From contig JAEPRB010000130.1 of the NCBI GenBank assembly GCA_016758965.1, forward strand, positions 50,549-114,548: DNA of 64,000 nt, in the 5' to 3' direction. The notes beneath the pieces are model-generated. The model did no database searches, had not been told where the DNA came from, and worked only from the letters and a program-made list of their open reading frames with translations. Position numbers and translations under genes: made by a program. This DNA is from Circinella minor. Its lineage: Eukaryota > Mucoromycota > Mucoromycetes > Mucorales > Lichtheimiaceae. This document shows, one piece after another, positions 23,418 to 34,898 of the stretch. The stretch's first letter is position 1, and every line of letters begins with the position of its first letter.

Positions 23418-26349
23418 ACAAAGCAAAACTCTGTCTTTCGAAATAATGTAAATTATTATTATTTTATTATACTTCATCCTTTCTTTTTATATATCCATTT
23501 AAATAATCTTTTCTTACATATCATACATATAAACACAGAGTACGCATTCACTATATAACAATACCCCCTTCTTTTCTTCTCTTCTTTCAAATCGATCACT
23601 CTTTTATTTTTCTTAGTATATATAAGTTCAATTTATTTAGTTTTTTTTTTTTTTTTACTTGATCTTATATATGCTCCTTACACTCCAAATTTTTATTTTA
23701 CCGAAATATTGACTAGTTGTGTTACCACGCGGTTTAACTCTAACATTTCCTTTTTTGTTTTTTTGAAGTTTTATTTTTTTTTCTCTTCTTCTTTCACCCC
23801 CAATATTTTATGTCCTAAATAAGATATATATATATATATATTTGAAAGAAAAATAATTCGGAATAAGAGAAAAAAAGGATATATTTATATTTATTTATTT
23901 ATAAATTTATTTTTACACTTATATATTAGTTGTTGATAATGAATAGCAATAATTATAGGGATACTATTATGTATGTATGGTTTAATTATTATAATTATAT
24001 GGGAATTATTACTTACGCAGTATATGTATAAAAAATGGACTAGCAAAAGACCGAGCGATAATGAAAGTCTAAGCCATATACAGAAATAATAATGAGTGTT
24101 TTTAAATGCTGCAGGCATATTTGTTTATAGGAGCATGTTGAATAATAAAATTTTGCTGCAAAAAAGATTTAGAATTTTTATATGATCAAAGCACGGCACG
24201 AACGGAGCAAGGGGCCCGAAGGTTTATTTTTGTGCGAAGCAAAAAGTGACACTTTTTTTAGTGTTACCCCACGGGTTGTGGCCTCCGTTCAAAAAACTTT
24301 TTTTTGTAAGGAAATATGCAAGCATGTAATTAAGTTGAAAAGATTATATAAAGAAATGAGGAACCAAGGAATAGATGAAGGAAAGAGGAGGGAACCAAGT
24401 TGCTGTTCTTCTACATGGAGTTACCATCGGAAGGTATCAGTAAAAGGATAAAATGTAAAAGGGGAACAATTAAAAAATCACCCCCTCCCCCAGAAAAACC
24501 TCATGCTTGATATTTAGAGTGTGGCGGCTGTTAACAAATAACAATAATAATGATAATAATAACCTTGGCCGCACATCTACATAAATTCATAAACACTGCT
24601 TATTATCATTGTTTATCATTTCATTTTTTTCTTTCTAAAAAAAAAGTCTCTTGCTATTTTTGAGAGCCTCGCCGCCCCCTAATTTCTCTTTTGATACTCA
24701 CTTCTGCTACAATCTACTTTGATATATCTAGAAGAAAAAAGTCTAAAATGTTTGTTATATTACTAAAATATACGCACACAAAAGAGGGGGTTACGTTAAG
24801 GAGTATTTATAAGGTCCGATAGATATTGCCCTGCGTGTAGATCATTGTCTTTCCTCCATAATCCCTCCCCCCTGTCATTGACACATGAAATGTGCTACTG
24901 TTCTCTTTTAAAAAAAAGTTGCATGCTCTCTTTCGTCTGTTCTTTTTTAGTTGTAATAGCAAAAAAAAAAATAGACAACTGATGATCCAATATGTAAATC
25001 TTTTCCACACTCTTGATTTTGCGTTTAAATTTATGAAAAGTGTGAAAATGTAAATCTCTTTATTTCTTTTCTTTTTTTTGGGTTGTGCAAAAAAAGGAGG
25101 ACATATGAACCATGCGTTGCCAATGCTTTTTTTTTTGCCCCGAATGTCTGGATTTTCTCTTTTTCCAGTAGTACTTTCTTTGTTTTTCTTTCCTTGTTCT
25201 GATAAGTGTCAATGAGATTGAGTGAAGCTCTTATTAATAACCGGAGATAATTCCAATAACTAAAACCCCATCACATAATAGAGCGACACATACAGCAATG
25301 ATCTCCCTTGGTTACCAATACCTCAAGAAGAAAAAAGAAAGAAAGAGAGCATACATCTCACCTCCTGCATATGAATGTGCACCCACACATACACATATAT
25401 ATTCACTTAACACCTTGATATAATTCATTCTTTACATGGAATACACACGCACTCACATTAACACTACACTTCCAATTTTTATTTTAACTTTCTTTTTTTT
25501 GTTCCATTATCTTGGCACAGATGCTGTTGCTTGCTTCTGCTGCTCTTCTTTTTATTTCGACAATAATAGAAAAAATAATAAAAATGTTTTCTCCTCAAGA
25601 ACCCAACCCCCTTTCTTCTATACTCAATTTTTTCTAAATATATGTACGATGTGGGTATATCGTTCACCACCCCTGCCCTTTGCTTTTGCTCTAATAATTA
25701 TCCTTATACGTAAATAAATAGAATGAACGGTGTTGGTGATGCTGATCGGAAGACGCGTTTATTATTAACTTTTCTTTATTTTGAAAGATTGACAAACTTT
25801 TCTCTCCCCTTTATTGCTTTCATTACTCCTGAACATAGGAAATCGTAGAAAAGGGCTTATTAGTATTGGAATAAAGAATTCAAATTGCTAGTGGCTTGAT
25901 TTGGAACGATCTGGGGATTTCCGCTTTCGATGTTGTGTTGCAATGCTTTCTCAATCGCTGTAATACCAACATGGTTACATCCTTTTGATCTGCAACTATG
26001 TGCAATTTATAGCACACTTGTCAAAAAAGAGGGGTCGTGCAGAGGGGTGCGTGCGTTGCGTGTCTAATGATGTACAAGTACATGCTGGTTAAGCGAAAGG
26101 GGCATGGTGATTAGTATTGATTATATTTTTTTTGTGGTTACCCAAATCAACTTTTATTTTTGTATATAAGAGTCCACTTTAACACATCCACATCCAATTT
26201 TCAACCAATTCTCTTGTTTTATTATTCTCTTTTTTTTACTCAAGCTATTTGAACTTGTTCAAGTGTTTTCTTTATTTTAATTCGTGTGCTATTTACTTTG
26301 TAACAACAGTTTTCTACTTTTCCTATTTTATTATTTTTCACGATCAACA
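23418..26349. other. Intergenic region, 2.9 kb
   Basis: No gene that I can support. It includes a T-run-rich 3' region of the phosphatase gene, and a GC-rich patch at about 24190-24300 with the motif AAGGGGCCCGAA shared with 12.94 kb. The 5' region of the zinc-finger gene is at the right end. The 89-codon open frame at 24182-24451 shows no recognisable motif. Confidence 0.45.
26163..26170 (+). promoter_or_regulatory. Possible TATA box of the C2H2 gene
   Basis: TATATAAG lies about 185 bp upstream of the ATG at 26350 and is followed by CA-rich, pyrimidine-rich leader sequence (CACATCCACATCCAATTTTC). In AT-rich DNA such motifs arise by chance, so this is only suggestive. Confidence 0.35.
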
Positions 26350-27273
26350 ATGTACCAAGATTATTATACTCGACCTGAATTGTATTGCAATGCCAAGGAG
26401 GAAACTATTGAATCGTTGGAGTACAATGTCGTTGTAGACCCTTCAATGCTTTTGTCTTCTAATACGTCTCCTTCGACTTATATGATGATGTCAAGTTTGG
26501 ATACGACTCCACAACAACAGCAACAAGAGACAGATGATTCGTGGTGGCCTATCAATAATAATAACTGCGACAACAGCGCTCTCTCGTCACCAACCGAGCT
26601 TTCACTTTCCCATCCTTCACCTTCTTACTCGCCTTACTCCGATAGTATCAGTCAACCTTCACCTATTGATACTTCGTTTGAATATTATCCTCAACCGAAT
26701 ATTGACGTTGTAACTCCAACTTACGATTATTATTATTCTTATCCACCTCAACCTCTTGTAATTAATACTACTACTTCATGTGATGACTTATGTGGCTGCT
26801 ATGCGACAACAACGAACGATACAACTACCCCAACAAGTATGTCCCCTCAATCGGTTTACGAGGAAACGCCATCCCCAATTGGTATATCACCTTTGCCAGT
26901 GATTCAACCCGAAATAATTCCAGTACCACCACCACAACAACAATCTGTACAACAACAGCGTTCGAATTCGATTTCATCTGCTCACTCTGTTCATATTCCT
27001 CTTGGTAGCAATAGCCATAGCAACAACAACAATAATTCACTACGCCCATATCCATGTTATTTATGTTCTCGTGCATTTGCTCGCAAACATGATCTTCAAC
27101 GTCATATTCGTGTTCATACTGGAGCCAAACCTTATGCTTGTTTGTGTTGCAAAAAAGCATTTGCTCGTACTGACGCTTTGAAACGACATTTACGTATGGA
27201 AGAAGCTTGTCGCACAAGTCCCGAGATCCAAGCCATGAAATGTGCTGGCAAACGTCGTTATCGAAATCTTTAA
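26350..27273 (+). CDS. Two-finger C2H2 transcription factor
   Basis: Probable DNA-binding regulator, 307 residues, single exon. The N-terminal 230 residues are Ser/Thr/Pro/Gln/Tyr-rich and poorly structured, as in activation regions. At about 238-295 there are two C2H2 fingers: CYLCSRAFARKHDLQRHIRVH, linker TGAKPYA, then CLCCKKAFARTDALKRHLRMEEAC, where the final ligand is Cys (C2HC-like) after an insertion. A short basic tail (GKRRYRNL) ends the protein. The finger pair resembles fungal Crz1/Azf1-like regulators, but I cannot assign an orthologue or target. I chose ATG 26350; an in-frame upstream extension to 26284 is hydrophobic, unlike a transcription factor, and probably untranslated leader. 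Converges with the ABC ATPase gene. Confidence 0.88.
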   Translation: MYQDYYTRPELYCNAKEETIESLEYNVVVDPSMLLSSNTSPSTYMMMSSLDTTPQQQQQETDDSWWPINNNNCDNSALSSPTELSLSHPSPSYSPYSDSISQPSPIDTSFEYYPQPNIDVVTPTYDYYYSYPPQPLVINTTTSCDDLCGCYATTTNDTTTPTSMSPQSVYEETPSPIGISPLPVIQPEIIPVPPPQQQSVQQQRSNSISSAHSVHIPLGSNSHSNNNNNSLRPYPCYLCSRAFARKHDLQRHIRVHTGAKPYACLCCKKAFARTDALKRHLRMEEACRTSPEIQAMKCAGKRRYRNL

Positions 27274-28222
27274 ATATAAGACTACACACAGCATTTTTTT
27301 TTCTTATTCCCGTAAATCAACATTACACCCATTATTTTACTTTCTCCTGAAAAAAAAAATTACACATACACCGAAAAAAAAAATCTTTTTACCTTCATTC
27401 CTTCAAAACTACACTTCAAAATCATCATTTTTCTTATTTTCATCATCATATACATATAACAACTATTATCTTTTTTGTTTGTTCATCATTTCCTCACCTC
27501 CTTGTTTACTTTCACTTTATCACTAAAATTTGCATACAAAAAAAAAAAGAACTTGCCGTTGACGGTTTCTTTTTTTTTTTTATTACCTCCACCCTAGCCA
27601 TATGATTTAATTCTTTTCTATTTATATTTTCATTTTCCATTTTGTCAGCCTTTTCTTTATGATCTTTTATTTGCAGCATTTTTCTTTTATTTTTATTTTT
27701 ATTTTTCATTATTATTAATAATTTATATGTGTTTTGAATTGCGCCTCCCTTTTTATTATTTTTTACTTTTACAATCCACAACACACACAGACACACCTAT
27801 GATTTCTTTATTTCCCTTCTGTCTTATGTAATGCGTATGTTTTTATTTTGCCAATGCAGTTTTTTTTTCCATTTTCAATTTCACTCCCACTTTCGCAAAC
27901 TAATCAACCAACATATTTTGTATAGAGCATTTTTTTTCCCTTAACAGCACATTTTTTATATAATAATAAACCTATTTATATTTATAAATATTTATATACC
28001 ATCAAACAATAAAAGTTGATTTTTTTACATGATATTAATAATAATAAGAAATTGGGAAGCAGTTGGGGAAAAACAGAAGATAGTAGAATATTTATATAAT
28101 AAAAAAATATGCAATGCAAGAAAAAAAAAGAGGTATAAAAAAAGAAAGGAAAAAAAATGTAGGGAGATGTAATAATAGTAATAATAATAATAATGCATAT
28201 AAGAATAAATGATATTTTTCTT
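27274..28222. other. Intergenic between convergent genes
   Basis: The 3' flanks of the zinc-finger gene (plus) and the ABC ATPase gene (minus). AT-rich with many homopolymer runs. No gene seen. Confidence 0.5.
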
Positions 28223-29247
28223 TTACATGGAGATAGTAGTGGCAGTTCTATCCGACATAGAATCATCTGCTTCACCAGATTTTGTTAATCGTTTTAAAGT
28301 TAATGTGTTGGTTGCAACACGACTTTCTTGTTCAGAACTGTGAGTAATCCAAATACAAGTTTTAGTCTTTAATGTCTTTTCCACAAGTAAAGTAGATTCT
28401 GGATCAAGTGCAGATGTAGGTTCTACCAGTTATATTATTATACCATCCGAGTTAGTTTATCACTTTATAATATTTTCGCTTTTGTTCAAAAATTAAAATA
28501 AAGTATCCTTTTTATTACCATCCAATAACAAAACCTCAGGGTTTAATGCTAATGCAACGGCTAAAGCGGCTCTTTGCATCTCGCCACCAGATAAATTGCT
28601 CCAATTTTCAGTAAAATGTGATTCGGATAAGTTCCATTGCATACCGATTTGTGTCTTTAATATACAAAATAAAATAAAAAAAATGATGCATCAGTGAAAA
28701 ATCTGATAAACACATAATTTAATCAGTGGAATATAGTTAGCAAAAAAAAAATACTTACAGGGTCATCCAAAGTCTTTTTTTCTTTTTGACTTGCAAAGTT
28801 TTTCGCCATATTAAAAAGATCCATTGGTGTACCTGTATGAATGGCAGGTCGTTGGGGAACATACATAACTCGTGAACGCCATAAAGGAATACCGTATTCA
28901 GTTGCTTCTTTTCCATGAAGTTTTACTTGACCTTCGTCATAAGGCACTAATTCCGCAAGGCATTTCAATAAAGTTGTTTTACTATTATTTTTGTTAGTTT
29001 ATTTTTTTGAATCGAAATGAGAAAGCTATGATACTAATGGGACAAAAGGATTACAATCCTATAAGTGTATGTATTTATATACAAATGTAAGGGTAGGGAA
29101 GAGGAAAGGGGTGAAAGCTTACCCTGCACCACTTGGGCCTCTTAAAACTAGGACATCGCCTTTACTCAAATAAATGTCAATTTCTTTAAAAAGCCAACGT
29201 CCATCACCAACTTGCATTGACAATCCAGTTGCTTCAAGCATAGTCAT
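28223..29247 (-). CDS. FetA/YbbL/STAR1-like ABC ATPase subunit
   Basis: Stand-alone ATP-binding subunit of an ABC transporter, of the type that pairs with a separate permease (bacterial FetA-FetB/YbbL-YbbM, plant STAR1-STAR2; metal export or tolerance). Four exons: 29247-29123, 28981-28759, 28654-28519, 28422-28223, consistent phases, 227 residues. Walker A GPSGAGKTT is formed across the first splice junction, followed by a Q-loop region YVPQRPA. The signature is LSGGEMQRAALA, Walker B is VLLLDEP (split by an intron), the D-loop is SALD, and the switch His is in WITHSSEQ. No transmembrane segments. I chose ATG 29247; 28 upstream codons are Phe/Leu-rich from T runs and unlikely to be coding. 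The partner permease is not in this window. A full-length ABC transporter origin is excluded by the size. Confidence 0.88.
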
Positions 29248-29937
29248 TTTTTTTAAAAAAAAAAAAGTATGAAACGAAAATAAAGAAAAGTGGAGTAAAA
29301 AATGAAAGTAAAAGAAAGAGAAGGAGAGCAAACTTGAAACGTTTCTGACACTCTTTTTACTTAATAGGTTTATAGCTAGGCACCCCCCTTGAAAAAAAAG
29401 TGATTATGTGGAACTAATTTTTAAATGCCCGTATACAGAAATTATATTTTATGGGATTGAAACATCATCACTCATAATCAATTGTTCCTGAAAAAAAATA
29501 TGAATATTCGGTTTTTCTTTTTTGCTTTACTTTTCTAAAAGAATTATCTATATTTATATACGATGAATTTTATACATACTTGGTTCCATGAATCCTGACT
29601 TCGTATTGTATTGTCCCACCTTCAACAGCATGTGGGTGCCGATCTTTTCTTGTGTCAGGGTATCAAAATTTTTGCCAGGGTGGTAACTTTAAAATCTATA
29701 ATAAGACTCATCACAGTGGACCATTTTTTCCGTATCGTTACCACTAATCATGCGGATTTTAAGAAAATTGATTCAGTATAGCTAGGTGAATAAAGGATGA
29801 TAAGAGCAAAATCATTAGCGCCAGGTGATTCATTTGATCTTGTACTTTAATATATGTTAATAAGCCTACGCATTTGCTAAGATAAAAAATACATATACAT
29901 TACTACCATGACAACAAGGTCAAAAAGTAATTATATT

Positions 29938-30119
29938 ATGGATAAGCCAACTAACAATAATACCATAACTGGGTGCTATAGTAATGTAAGATGGTGACAC
30001 AAACCTTTTTTTTTGTTATTTCATCATTTCCAGAATAACACAACAGCCGCATTTTCCGGGATGAAAGATAACTTAGTGACCAAACCACCTGATACTACAG
30101 GTGCTGAAAAAACAAAGTA
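29938..30119 (+). CDS. Doubtful small gene fragment (two exons, 3' end not found)
   Basis: An ATG at 29938 starts MDKPTNNNTITG. Donor GTAAGA at 29986 and acceptor TTTCCAG at 30027-30033 join in phase to NNTTAAFSGMKDNL and a donor-like GTATGT at 30120. Start, donor, acceptor and second donor are all well formed, but I could not find a convincing third exon; the nearest acceptor leads to a stop after seven codons. It is vaguely like the start of short hydrophilic CsbD-type stress proteins, but this is a guess. It may be a truncated gene copy. Confidence 0.22.
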
Positions 30120-32137
30120 TGTAAACGTAAGAAAAAAAGCGAATACTTTTTGTCCCCTTCCCATTATTTCGATTATATACCACGTCAATTTTTTTTTGTT
30201 TCAATATATAAGTTTATTATCTATAACAATTTGAAACATGAAGTAATTTGAGCTGATAATTATATCGCCTTCCTCAATTGATGAGTACATAAGAGATCTG
30301 GATTAACCGTTCTCATTCTGTGAGAAATGTGATTACTAGGCAGTAACTATATATATATATACTTATACGTACATATGTCAATGATATATGAAATAGAAGA
30401 AAAACGTAGAATTTTACCCATATTAATAGATCATTCCCTATACCATCATTACTTTTATACAATTTTTTTGCCTTGATTAATAAGGTAATTTTCATGATTA
30501 TAAATCTACATATATACATTAATCTTTATATATAATTTTTTTTATAAATTTATAAAAAAATCGTGGAAGAAACCCTGTCGTCATGTATCAGCTAATTATC
30601 TTGTATCCGTGGTCAATATGGCGACTGTTTGATGTATGTTGTCAGCATGATGTTCTAAACCATTCTGTTACTGACCTTTATTTTGAGATCCTGGATATAA
30701 GTATAACTGATTTATTGGTGGGATAATATAAGTTATGGCAATATTATGATACAGCACTGTATTGTTTCAACGTCTCATACACATATACGTAAATGCTATG
30801 TTAACATTATTTGAAATCCGGTAAGATACACTTATACGTAGTGCGTTTTTACCATTCTTGCCTTGCTTCGCTCGATTACTTTAGTTAACTGTTACAGAAG
30901 TAGCAAGGTTAAACCGTGTACTGTAGATGACTGCTACGTATGAGGTTATAAGAGCCGAAACATAGTCGAAAACTTTTATCAATTTGATGCATTGATTAAT
31001 AGTACTATAGATCTTTTCTTTTATTTACATGAAATGCCCGTTGGTCATCATGTTGTATGCCTGAATTACTATATACTTACAGGGAGTATGGTTGGACTTT
31101 TATTATTCTTTCTGTTTTTTTTCATAACAATATCATTGATACTGTGAAACTTTTCTTTGGCTGATAGTAGTGAAAGTGATTTATTGTGTTTGATTTTTTC
31201 TTTGCATATCTTTCTCGTATTGTATTTTTATTATTAATACAAGGATCAAGTCAGACTCCATAACCCCAGCAGCAGTAAGCAGACCAGCATTGAATAATGC
31301 GAGACCATCCCATGTCTTTATTTTTTTCTGGACTTTGATTATATGACCTAATTACATACGTACTTTTCTTTTATATCAGTAAATTTAACAAATTGTCGTG
31401 GGAAGATCGTACAGCATAATTATGTATGTAGAAGAAAATACAGTGTGATAAACAATGACTTCACTTTTATTGCCCATGTTTTTTGTTGAAATTAGTCAAT
31501 TACTATTGTCTCCCTACTGATATGTGCATGTAATAGTAGAAGCGCAACTACTAAAATAGATATATATTTAAAGACTTTTGAATGTAAGAAATGATGTACG
31601 TAAAATGAAATAAAGGCCAAGAATGTTCACTTTTTGCACTATACTCCGTAATATAATAGAAAATAGCCATCATGCATCATACGTAATGATCAAAGGGTCT
31701 GGAAAAACTGCATAGTTATAAGAATGCATATAGCATCTTCTGCCTTGCCCTATTGATATAATACGTAAAACGTGTACGTAATTGCTTGTAACACTTCTTT
31801 GTTATTATATACAGGGGGTAAGTAATAGTATTTTGTAAAACAATAGGATGGTTTTCCCGTCAAATATATCAGTTTCCATCCACCAGGCGACTTTTAATTA
31901 GCAGGCAACGATGCAGCATTACGGATATATGATGTAAAACCCCTTCAATGCTTTACAAATTTAAAAACATATGAAATGCATCGAAGTTCCCATGTCTTCA
32001 TACCATATATGCTACTTCCATGAGGTGAAAAAAATATATATTTAAATATGTGTATATCTGTACTACATAATTATTAATGGATTAATTTACAAGGGTGTTG
32101 AACCATAATTGATAGACTACGCACAATAATAATCTCA

Positions 32138-32910
32138 TTAAGGTGCACACTGACTCAAACCGTCATTTTTCCAAAATTAAGATATTTTAACACCCGACGG
32201 ATAATAATACTGCCACCAATGAGGCTATCAAAATTCTTCTGGCCATTGATAAGCCTGTGAAATACTATAGAAATTTATTTTATATATATTTAAGAATGAA
32301 AAGAGATGATGGTGTAAATGTGTGTGTAATGTTGAGGGGTATGCAGTAATTTTCTTCCTCTTTTTCTTTTTCTCTGTTGCCTGGTTTCATAGTGCCATTT
32401 GATATTTCTGCTATTTCCCCAGTATTTTCTGCCAGAACCTGGTTCTATTTTTTTTATTAAAAATGGCGGATGGGGTTAATATTTTACTTGGTTGCTATTC
32501 AACAAGAGCCTGGATTTTTTTCGGTATAAACGATAGTATCTACATGCAAACAATATTTGAAAACAGCTATTTTTCGAGTTTTATTGTTGTTTTTGTATCT
32601 ATTTGTTTTTATTGAGTGAAAAAAAAATGGAACGGTAAAAATTATGAGCTACCTATAATCAAGTGCACGAATCTTGTGTAACCATAAGTTATCTTGCTCA
32701 TCCCTTTCTCAAAATATTGGCATTACTTGGTAAAATTCTAAAATATCATATTTTGAAGCAATAAATCTCATTGTCTCGTAACATCTCTTCAGAATTCTTA
32801 AGCTCACATATATTACGACTCAAAAAATTCATAGCTTCATTTCTGGCATTTTTTAGGGCAATTCTTATTCAAATTTATATTTTGACGGTTTAAGTCGGTA
32901 TGCACTTTAA
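32138..32910. mobile_element. Non-autonomous DNA transposon, 773 bp, TTAA at both ends
   Basis: Imperfect terminal inverted repeats at 32138-32165 and 32883-32910: TTAAGGTGCACAC...CCGTCA on the left, TTAAAGTGCATAC...CCGTCA on the opposite strand at the right. They agree at 24 of 28 positions and all four differences are transitions. Both ends carry TTAA, compatible with a piggyBac-type target. CTCA lies immediately outside both ends and is an alternative 4-bp target duplication. No coding capacity inside, only AT-rich sequence. The superfamily is uncertain. Confidence 0.65.
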
Positions 32911-34898
32911 CTCATAGGTAGTATAGATAAAAAAAATATATACCATCACTGTAGAATCAGCAATTGGGTAATAGTTTTGATCTCAGCTTTGTAAATATTG
33001 ATTGGTTGAGTTTTCGCACACAGGATCACTCTGTGCACACTACTGCAAAAAAAATTGTGGATATTCTGGAAAGGGCAAAAAAGATGTATCCGTTTTTTTT
33101 ATTTAATATATGGAGAGCATAAATAATGTATATTTTTTATCAATAAAAAAATGCTGAATTGAAGGAGAATAATTCGTATTTATTAATTTTTTAGTTGTTC
33201 CATGAGAAAAAAGAGGAGACTAATACTATTATGGGCGTTCCCAATAAAAAAAAAATCATTTTATTATTTAAAATTATTGCTGTTACAGCCATTAGTATTA
33301 TATTTTATAACAACATAATTATAATGTCGTGATGGTGGTGATGCGGGGTCATAATAAACTTTTTTTCCTCAAATATAAAGTATATTTGGTCAGCTTATTT
33401 GTTTCCTTTATTTTTAAGAATTATATCCGAAGATTGGTGATATCTATTGACCATATTCTTTAATTGATCATTATTTTTATCATATGCACCATTACTCCTC
33501 GCTTTGCCCCGCCCCAATAGAAAAAGTAAGTGCTAATAAAAAAAAAGTATAAAAGACAATCCCCTTATTTTTTGCTTTAGATAATGGATTATCTATTCTA
33601 ACGAAGGATACACCTTCGAAAAGATGATACTACGGTTCATGATGTATGATTTGTATGTGTATAAATGTAGAGTAGACGAGATTTAGGGGAAAAGGTACAC
33701 AGTATTATACACAAGACCTATAAAAATAGATCATAATCCAACGCATTGGACACAGAAAAGAAGTAAGGCAGATCTTTTTTTTTAGCTCCTTTTTCCTTCT
33801 TCCCCCCTTTTTGCAACAACTAGTTTGTAGAACATGAAAAGAACTTTTATAATTGATAGTAAATGCACTCATAATCAATATATCTAATAATAATATTTCA
33901 TAAGTATTACTATCAGCTCACTCATATCTATCGTGGGGGCTGTATATATATTACGTTGTATGCTGTTGATGAAACATTAGGTGTGCCACCAAAAAGAAAA
34001 CACTACCTATTTAGTCTATACTTTGTGTGAGTATGTGTGGGGGAGGAACTGGGGGTGCTTCTAAAACAATTTTCTTTTCTCCACCCTAAAAAAAATTGCG
34101 CGGCAAAAATTGTGTGAAGAACCGCTTGAATGTATGTATTCTATTATAATTCCAGCAAAAAAAAGGACCTCCATTTTCTTGGCCTATTCACTTATACAAA
34201 AACACCGGTCGAATCAAAGAATGAAACATTTTATTTTGTGGTATTTTTATTTGAAATCCATGTGACGTGAGGGGTATTCACTCATATCATTATCATTTTT
34301 TTGTTTTAGTGATTATCGATACTAGTTAAAATGGTTTGTTTTATTCTCTTCACTCTTCTCTCGTTCCGTTGATATCATTATCAATTTAGTGGTTGTGTAT
34401 ATCTTCTTTCAATTTTATAAGATATGAAGTATCAACAATTCAAAAATAAACTGGTATCATGGCAACAGTAAACAGGACAACCTGGAAGTAAAAATTTTTG
34501 CTTTGTGCAGGTTGAGTGAGCTCTGTGGTGCTGTTCCAGTTTATTATTATTTTTTTTGGTTAAGGCATTAACACGTCTGCCGAAATAAAAAAAAAAAACG
34601 GTCAAGCCTTTTTCTTTACATAACTTTCTCTTCTTTGTTTCCCTACAAACATTAATATTCTTTTCACAATTGGAAAGAGTGATTTAAGTCTTTTATATTC
34701 ATCAATCTTTTTGGATTTATTTTATTTTTATCTTCCTTTTTTATTTTAGTTTTCTTTTGCGCGCTTTATTGTGTCGTTCTTTTTGTCTATATTACACTTA
34801 ATATTTCAACGTCCTCTTTTTTAGCTACCCAAAAAAAAAAGTTATTTTTTATTTCTTTCCTTTTTTTTCACCTTTCTCTTCACTTTAAACATTAAAAA

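Larger units (their letters stand above)
29248..34898. other. Gene-poor 5.6-kb region with TTAA-flanked element
   Basis: No intact gene that I can support. It holds a weak two-exon reading at 29938-30119, a 773-bp inverted-repeat element (32138-32910) and nine TACGTA palindromes clustered at 30.3-31.8 kb. The right end is the LAMMER kinase promoter, with a pyrimidine-rich leader. Confidence 0.55.

Noticed and set aside
24182..24451. 89-codon open frame in a GC-rich patch
   Set aside because: No recognisable motif, no splice signals, and part of the sequence resembles a repeat shared with 12.94 kb.
26825..27289. 154-codon antisense frame over the zinc-finger gene
   Set aside because: Antisense shadow; the sense zinc-finger frame is strongly supported.
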